A stretch of 19,498 nucleotides of DNA from CAYJXJ01 sp964374095 (lineage in GTDB: Bacteria > Elusimicrobiota > Elusimicrobia > UBA1565 > UBA9628): contig CAYJXJ010000080.1 in assembly GCA_964374095.1 (NCBI GenBank), positions 1-19,498 of the forward strand, given 5' to 3'. Each line of letters begins with the position of its first letter. The first letter of the stretch is position 1. Below the pieces are notes generated by a model. That model did no database searches, was not told where the DNA came from, and saw nothing but the letters and a program-made list of their open reading frames with translations. The position numbers and the translations under genes are program-made. This document shows, in pieces, positions 15,002 to 19,498 of this stretch.

Positions 15002-15834
15002 CGCCCTTCCGACGCGTCGATCTTCACACCCACACCCGCCGCTCCGACGGCACCCTGACGCCCAAGGAGCTCGTGGAGCGGGCGCTTGAGAAGCGCCTGG
15101 AGCTCATGGTCCTCACCGACCACGATTCGGTCTCGGGCTTTCCCGAAGCTCTCGAAGCCGCCCGGGGAAGCGCCACGCGCGTGCTCTGCGGCGTCGAGAT
15201 CAACACCCGCGAGTCCGACCAGGTCCACATCCTCGGCTACGGCATCTCGTGGCGGGACCCCGCTTTCCTCGCCCGGCTCTCGGAGTTCAGAGGCCGGAGG
15301 CAGGAACGATTGGGCCGCATGGTCGAGCGGCTGCGGGGCTTGGGCATGGCCCTGGCCATGGAAGACGTCGTCGCGGTTTCCGGCGAGACCCTGGGCCGGC
15401 CCCACGTGGCCGACGCCCTGAAGCGCAAGGGCTACGTCTCGAACCGCCACGATGCCTTCGCCCGTTTCCTCTCGCGCGGCAAGCCCGCCTACGTTTCGCC
15501 TATGGGTCCCACGCCGGAGGAGGCCATCGCCCTGATCCGGGACGCCGGGGGCTTTTCGGTCCTGGCCCATCCCGAGACGGTGAGCGCGCGCGGCGCCGTG
15601 GCCGGCTGGGTCGCGGCGGGGTTGGAGGGCATCGAGGCCCACTACGCCCAGCACGGCCCCTCGGCCATCGTCGAGTTCCGCGCCCTCGCCGAAGCTCACC
15701 AGCTGCTCGTGACCGGAGGCTCGGACTGCCACGGCCCCGGCACCGGGCGCGACCATGCCCTCGGCGTGGACCTGCCGGAGGCCGACTACGCGCGGCTGAT
15801 GGAGCGGTTGGCGCGCTGCAAGCCTCAAGCCTGA
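14998..15834 (+). CDS. PHP-domain phosphoesterase, YciV/TrpH type, CTG start
   Basis: The 278-residue product is a PHP (polymerase and histidinol phosphatase) domain protein. Metal-binding motifs are VDLHTHTRRSDGTL (residues 7-20), LTDHDSVSGF, GVEINTRESDQVHILGYG, FSVLAHPETV, and GGSDCHGPGTG near the end, with the inserted RPHVADALKRKGYVSNRHDA region typical of the YciV/TrpH group. E. coli YciV is a 5'-3' exoribonuclease of short RNAs, and related proteins dephosphorylate nucleotides. The first motif begins at 15016, but the open frame (from 14950) contains no ATG, GTG or TTG before GTG 15073, which would remove that motif. CTG 14998 overlaps the previous stop codon as CTGA and fits the junction style of this operon. 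A mutated or misread ATG is the alternative. Confidence 0.85.
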   Translation: MTPFRRVDLHTHTRRSDGTLTPKELVERALEKRLELMVLTDHDSVSGFPEALEAARGSATRVLCGVEINTRESDQVHILGYGISWRDPAFLARLSEFRGRRQERLGRMVERLRGLGMALAMEDVVAVSGETLGRPHVADALKRKGYVSNRHDAFARFLSRGKPAYVSPMGPTPEEAIALIRDAGGFSVLAHPETVSARGAVAGWVAAGLEGIEAHYAQHGPSAIVEFRALAEAHQLLVTGGSDCHGPGTGRDHALGVDLPEADYARLMERLARCKPQA

Positions 15835-15851
15835 ACCGGACTCACGCGGAA

Positions 15852-15963
15852 GTTTTTCGGCCCGAACTCGTTCTCGAAAAACCCTGGAATTCCCACGACC
15901 TGCGCTTCCAATCAGTGGAAGCGCGGGAACTCGCGCCGGCGCGAGTTCGTTTCGAGGATTTTT
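15852..15963 (+). other. Cluster of hairpins after the suf/PHP operon
   Basis: Three perfect inverted repeats follow one another: GTTTTTCG/CGAAAAAC (15852-15859 with 15875-15882), GCGCTTCCA/TGGAAGCGC (15902-15910 with 15916-15924), and a 22-base palindrome, GAACTCGCGCC followed by its exact reverse complement (15927-15948). In addition TTCTCGAAA (15871-15879) can pair with TTTCGAGGA (15950-15958, one G-U), enclosing the last two hairpins. It is immediately followed by five T (15959-15963). This could be an elaborate terminator of the operon that ends at 15834, a structured RNA, or a palindromic repeat unit. Confidence 0.55.
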
Positions 15964-16351
15964 CAGCACAATTTGCCGCTGCCGGCTGATCGGGAACTGG
16001 AATGTCGGACGGATTGATCGTCGTTTCCCATAGCCCAGTCGACGCGATTGTTGATAGGATTAGTCTCGATAATGGGGTACCGGCGCGCTGCCATGACAAA
16101 TCGAACGAACTTGACGTATGGGATCTCAGGGAATGCCGGAAAATTTTGTCCTTCAAGCCATGTGCCGAACTCAAAACGAGTTGCCATGGGGACATCGTAG
16201 GCGCTGGGCGCGAGGTTCTGGTGACCGAGAGTTGGCAAGAGAAGGGTTGTACTCAGAACTGCCGCGCCGAGCGCGTCATCTCGACTGGCGATAGCGGCCT
16301 ATTGATTCTCTGGAACGCGGAGACGGCGGTCGCCGCGGCCCACGCCCAGCC
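15964..16351. other. Atypical, AT-richer gap with opposing short frames
   Basis: This stretch is visibly lower in G+C than its neighbours and holds no gene I recognise. On the plus strand a 117-codon frame (16002-16355, MSDGLIVVSHSP) ends with TGA overlapping the next ATG (ATGA), as in true operon junctions here. It has a weak GGGAAC upstream and unusually many Cys. On the minus strand a 91-codon frame (16238-15963, TTG start; an internal ATG gives MATRFEFGTWLEGQNFPAFP) looks equally protein-like. By eye neither shows the strong third-position G+C bias of the surrounding genes. It may be acquired DNA or a decayed gene. Confidence 0.4.
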
Positions 16352-17065
16352 ATGAAGCTGATCGCCCACCGCGGCGCGAGCGCCCACGCCCCCGAGAACA
16401 CCATGGCGGCCTTCCGTCTGGCTCTCGAGATGGGCGCGCGCGCCATCGAGCTCGATGTCCACCAGACCCGGGACGGGCGCCTGGCCGTCATCCACGACGA
16501 TGACTTGAAAAGGGTGGCGGGCCTGCGCCGCCGCGTGCGGGACATGGACTGGAAAGACCTGGCGTCGCGCGACGTGGGCTCCTGGTTCGCCCCCAAGTTC
16601 GCCGCCGAGCGAGTCCCGTCTTTGGAGGAGGTCCTCGACTTGGTCGCAGGCCGGGCCGAACTGCACGTCGAGATCAAGGCGGGGTCGCGCCGCCATCCGG
16701 GCATCGAGGAGCGAGTCGTCTCGCTCCTCAAACGCCGCCAGGCCCGGGACTGGGCCGTGGTCTCGAGTTTCGATCACGCGTGCTTGTTCCGGGTCCGGGA
16801 GCTCGACGCGGATGCTAGGATCGGCTACCTGCTCGGCACGACCTCCATGAAGCGGGCCCTGGCGGAGATCGGGCGCTTGCGGGGGGAGAGCCTGCACATG
16901 AGCCGCTCGCAGGCGGGGCCCTGGAAAATCGCCCGCGCCCATGAGGCGGGCCTGGCGCTGCTGGCCTACACCGTCAACAAGAAAAAAGATATGATGCGCC
17001 TGGAAAAAATGGGAGTCGACGGAGTCTTCAGCAACGCTCCGGAACTGGGCGATGAGCGCTCCTGA
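16352..17065 (+). CDS. Glycerophosphodiester phosphodiesterase
   Basis: The 237-residue protein is a GDPD-family TIM-barrel enzyme that splits glycerophosphodiesters into glycerol 3-phosphate and an alcohol in a metal-dependent reaction. The signature is complete: IAHRGASAHAPENT (His6, Arg7, Glu15, Asn16), AIELDVHQTRDGRLAVIHDDDL (Glu33, Asp35, His48; shown in part), LHVEIKAG near residue 109, VVSSFDHACL, and LALLAYTVNKKKDMMRLEKMGVDGVFSN, of which only the ends are needed for recognition. There is no signal peptide, so it should be cytoplasmic (UgpQ-like rather than GlpQ-like). No good Shine-Dalgarno precedes the ATG. The upstream plus-strand frame ends in an ATGA overlap, which could supply coupling. 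It overlaps the next gene by 14 bases. Confidence 0.95.
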   Translation: MKLIAHRGASAHAPENTMAAFRLALEMGARAIELDVHQTRDGRLAVIHDDDLKRVAGLRRRVRDMDWKDLASRDVGSWFAPKFAAERVPSLEEVLDLVAGRAELHVEIKAGSRRHPGIEERVVSLLKRRQARDWAVVSSFDHACLFRVRELDADARIGYLLGTTSMKRALAEIGRLRGESLHMSRSQAGPWKIARAHEAGLALLAYTVNKKKDMMRLEKMGVDGVFSNAPELGDERS

Positions 17066-18668
17066 GGCTGGAGTCGGGGTGGAGTGGCTCGACTGGGGGC
17101 CCCGGGCTTTCGACCGCGCCCGGGCCGAGGGCCGGCCCGTCTTGCTCAATCTCCGCTGGACGGCCTCTCGCCTCTCCCAGAACCAGGACGAGGTCCTCTC
17201 CACGGGCGAGCCCGCGGCGGTGATCCGCTCGCGCTACGTCCCCGTGCGGGTCGTGGCCGAGGACCGGCCCGACGTGGCCGCCCGCCTGGCCGCGCCCGAC
17301 CTGGGTCCTTCGGTGCTTTCCGTCTATGGAGAGCTCCTGTCGCGGCCGCCCTGCGGCTCGGCCGCCGAGCTGGCCCGCGGGCTTGAGTCCGCGGCCTCGT
17401 CCTACGATCCCAACGCCCACCGGCGCGGCCCCGGGGCGCACGGTCCCGTGTGGACGGGCGCGACCACGCTCGCCGCCTTCGCTCCTCCAGCCACCGCGGA
17501 ATGGGCGACGCGCGCCCTGGCCGCCGTCGACGCCCGGCACGCGGCCGATCTCCCCTGTCCGGACTGCTTGGATGTCCTTCTCTACGGCGCGGCGGAGCTT
17601 GGGCACGAAAAGCTCGCGGAGAGCGCCCGCTTCAACTTCGCGCGGCTGCTGCGCCACGACGGGTGGGACCCCAAGACCGGGGCCTTCGCGCGCCGCGACG
17701 AGTTGCCCCGCCTGGATCTCAACGCCCGTCTCTGCCGACTGCTTTGGGACGTACATGCCTGGAGCGGCGAGCCCGAGTCCCGGGAGCGCGCCTCCAAGGT
17801 GGCGGCATTTCTTTTGCAGCGCCTTTACAACCATATTGCCGGCGCCTTCCGCTTCGTCCCCGAAGGGGCGCATCCGGTCTATTACGCGGATGCCAACGCG
17901 ATGGCGGCGCTGGCCCTCCTGCGCGCCGCGGCGTTCGAATCCCATGAATACCCGGAGGCCGCCTCCCACACGCTGGTCTTTTTGGGCAAGCTCAACGACG
18001 CTCGCCGGGGGGTGGCCCATATTTCCGACCATGCGCCGGCGGGCTGGGGCCTGCTGGCCGACAGCGCCTGGGCCATGCTGGCCTTCACCGAGGGGTTCTT
18101 CGTCACGGGCCTCCGGGGTCACCGCGAGTCGGCAGACGCGATTTTGAAATTCCTGTTCCAGGACCTGTGGGAGCGGGAAACCGGGGGATTTCTCGACCGC
18201 GAACCCGACGACCCCGAGGCCGGCCCGGTGGGAGCTTCCCTGATGCCGGCCGCCCTCAACGCGGTGGCCATGGAGGCCGTGTGGCGGCTGGCCAATCTGA
18301 AGGGCAACGTCCACTACCTGGATTGGGCCAAGCTCGGGCTCGCCCGCCTGGCGGCGTCGCCCCAGGGCTGCGGCGCCGGGCTCCTGGCCCGCGCGGCCGA
18401 CATCTTCACCCGGGGCCGGGTCGACCTGGAGCTGGTGGGCCGCATCGGAGAGCCCAAGACCGGCTCCCTGCTCTGGGCCCTGCAGCGGCATTATGTTCCC
18501 CGCCGCATCATCTCCTTCGTCGACCCCGACGACCAGGACTACATCCTCGCGCATAAGATCGCGGTCAAGTCCTGGCCGCGGATTTTCGGCTGCGTGGACC
18601 TCAATCCCAAGGCCGAGGCCGGCGCCCCCGAGGAAGTCGCGGCGCTTCTTCAAGCCCTGCGCGGATAA
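17052..18668 (+). CDS. DUF255/YyaL-like protein without thioredoxin CxxC
   Basis: The 538-residue product resembles the DUF255 / YyaL / SPATA20 family. Residues about 10-100 look like its thioredoxin-like domain (VEWLDWGPRAFDRARAEGRP, VLLNLRW, then RYVPVRVVAEDRPDV and LGPSVLSVYGE). A long alpha/alpha-barrel-like region follows (PKTGAFARRDELPRLDLNAR, YYADANAMAALALLRAA, ETGGFLDREPDDPEAGP). The family usually has a CHWCH-type active site after the first strand, but here the corresponding residues 36-43 read WTASRLSQ, without any Cys. It is also shorter than the common 600-700 residues. Redox activity in the usual sense is therefore unlikely. The function of the family is not settled. It overlaps the GDPD gene by 14 bases and probably shares its transcript. 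Confidence 0.8.
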   Translation: MSAPEAGVGVEWLDWGPRAFDRARAEGRPVLLNLRWTASRLSQNQDEVLSTGEPAAVIRSRYVPVRVVAEDRPDVAARLAAPDLGPSVLSVYGELLSRPPCGSAAELARGLESAASSYDPNAHRRGPGAHGPVWTGATTLAAFAPPATAEWATRALAAVDARHAADLPCPDCLDVLLYGAAELGHEKLAESARFNFARLLRHDGWDPKTGAFARRDELPRLDLNARLCRLLWDVHAWSGEPESRERASKVAAFLLQRLYNHIAGAFRFVPEGAHPVYYADANAMAALALLRAAAFESHEYPEAASHTLVFLGKLNDARRGVAHISDHAPAGWGLLADSAWAMLAFTEGFFVTGLRGHRESADAILKFLFQDLWERETGGFLDREPDDPEAGPVGASLMPAALNAVAMEAVWRLANLKGNVHYLDWAKLGLARLAASPQGCGAGLLARAADIFTRGRVDLELVGRIGEPKTGSLLWALQRHYVPRRIISFVDPDDQDYILAHKIAVKSWPRIFGCVDLNPKAEAGAPEEVAALLQALRG

Positions 18669-18735
18669 GTGGCTCCGATAGGTCCAACGCCGGCCGATCC
18701 GGTGCCCGATGACCCAGGCCGCCCGCGCGCGGCCC

Positions 18736-18744
18736 TGATACAAT
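18736..18744 (+). promoter_or_regulatory. Extended -10 promoter, probably leaderless
   Basis: TGATACAAT (18736-18744) matches an extended -10 (TGn plus TACAAT, five of six). The ATG at 18754 is nine bases after it, so the transcript would start at or just before the start codon. No Shine-Dalgarno is present. A GC-rich hairpin GGCCGC/GCGGCC (18717-18722 with 18729-18734) lies directly upstream and could end the previous transcript, but no T-run follows. Confidence 0.45.
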
Positions 18745-18753
18745 GACCGTCTC

Positions 18754-19498
18754 ATGGGTTCCGCGGCCGCCCTCCTGTGCCTGCTCGCCGCGCCTCTGCG
18801 CGCCGAGAGCGCCGGAGCTCCCTTAGGCTCCCTGCGCAAGCTCGAAATCCTCGGCGAGCGCCTCAAGGCCGCCTCCTCCCAGGAGCAGGCCTCCGAAGTC
18901 CTCGCCCAGGAGACCGATGGCTCCCGTCTCCATCCGGCGAAGGGTGCCGTGACCGTCATCGCCGCGCCCGTCCTGGACGCGGCTTACCGTCTCAATCATC
19001 TCCTTTCCCCGCATCGACCCTTCACGCGTCCGGTCGAGCGCGTCGACCCGCGTCCCCTGCATGTCCAGGCCGAGGCCATGCGCCAGGACATCCGGCGCCA
19101 TTTCCTGGTCGACCGCGGGCGGCTTTTCCTCTATCAGAAGCCGATGTCCATCGGCGACATGGCCATTTGGCAGGGCGCCTACGCCGCGACCACCGTTCTT
19201 CAGCACCGCATGGAGGAGAGCGAGCGGTCCTTGGCCGAGGCCGAGGCCGCCTTCGACGGCCTGGCCATGATGTACCGGCCGGGCCTGCCCTTGGTGCGGG
19301 GGGTCTTGCCGGACTCGGTTCACATCCCGGACGCGGGCCAGCGGCACGACGCCCGGGAGGGTGGGTATCTCCGCCGCGAGGACGCCTCGATCGACCAGGC
19401 GTCGGGCTGGCTCTTCGGCGTTCTCATGGCCGAACGGTATGTCCCGACCCGGCGGGGCCAAGCGCAGGTCTTGCTCCGCCGGTTTGCCGACGACCTGA
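18754..19498 (+). CDS. Exported alpha/alpha-barrel-like protein, 3' end missing
   Basis: The frame is open for 248 codons to the window edge with no stop, so the gene is partial. It begins with a short signal peptide (AAALLCLLAAPLRAES). After a helical region, the segment MSIGDMAIWQGAYAATTVLQ (about residues 130-149), then AFDGLAMMYRPGLPLVRGVLP and YLRREDASIDQASGWLFGVL, gives a pattern GDMAIWqGAY ... pG...RG ... R.DaS.DQ..G..FG. I associate this with a family of uncharacterised proteins of the alpha/alpha-toroid type related to glycoside-hydrolase folds. That association is from memory and moderate. The substrate is unknown. It probably has its own promoter just upstream. Confidence 0.7.
   Translation, partial: MGSAAALLCLLAAPLRAESAGAPLGSLRKLEILGERLKAASSQEQASEVLAQETDGSRLHPAKGAVTVIAAPVLDAAYRLNHLLSPHRPFTRPVERVDPRPLHVQAEAMRQDIRRHFLVDRGRLFLYQKPMSIGDMAIWQGAYAATTVLQHRMEESERSLAEAEAAFDGLAMMYRPGLPLVRGVLPDSVHIPDAGQRHDAREGGYLRREDASIDQASGWLFGVLMAERYVPTRRGQAQVLLRRFADDL

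Noticed and set aside
14914..15969. 351-codon minus-strand frame opposite the PHP gene
   Set aside because: It is antisense to conserved PHP motifs and has a composition typical of a mirror frame.
17028..18959. 643-codon open frame on the minus strand over the DUF255 region
   Set aside because: It is low-complexity (Gly/Arg/Val-rich), runs across several gene boundaries and has no recognisable domain. The plus-strand frames there have clear family features.

Overview
This is a GC-rich bacterial window with densely packed genes and short or overlapping junctions. The gene content (suf operon, Nfu, rhodanese, secreted caspase-like protein, DUF4015 and DUF255 proteins) fits a non-model Gram-negative lineage. 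Elusimicrobiota is my best guess, but that is an impression and not shown by any marker here. No rRNA, tRNA or CRISPR array was seen.

Layout. (1) 1-1114: a 27-bp-arm inverted repeat abuts the stop codon of a minus-strand secreted DUF4015 glycosidase-like gene. (2) 1143-4502: a plus-strand operon encodes a small secreted coiled-coil protein, a CxxC-plus-rhodanese fusion, an Nfu-type Fe-S carrier, an ATP-grasp enzyme and a Rieske ferredoxin. A long hairpin forms the end of the ATP-grasp gene and sits just before the Rieske ribosome binding site. (3) 4503-7736: a convergent spacer with a hairpin, then two minus-strand genes for exported proteins: a 770-residue caspase-fold protein with its own promoter, and a lipase-like alpha/beta hydrolase. 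(4) 7737-15834: a divergent regulatory region and the suf operon sufB-sufC-sufD-sufS-sufU-sufT-rrf2, followed by a PHP phosphoesterase. (5) 15835-16351: a structured and compositionally atypical gap. (6) 16352-19498: a glycerophosphodiesterase, a DUF255/YyaL-like protein lacking the expected CxxC, and the 5' part of an unrecognised exported protein.

The central theme is Fe-S cluster biogenesis. SufS (cysteine desulfurase), SufU (sulfur acceptor), SufB/SufC/SufD (scaffold) and SufT form one unit, and Nfu, rhodanese and Rieske form a second one nearby. Four observations stand out. SufB carries a 357-residue intein with LAGLIDADG motifs, inserted immediately before the conserved Cys of YLEG/CTAP. 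SufC has an in-frame TAG plus a Gly-to-Cys change inside the ABC signature motif, while the rest of the protein reads on intact. The sufB promoter overlaps a sequence that matches the IscR type-1 consensus as I remember it at all but one position, and the operon itself encodes an Rrf2 regulator with three cysteines. Finally, the PHP gene has no ATG, GTG or TTG upstream of its first metal-binding motif and appears to start at a CTG that overlaps the previous stop codon.
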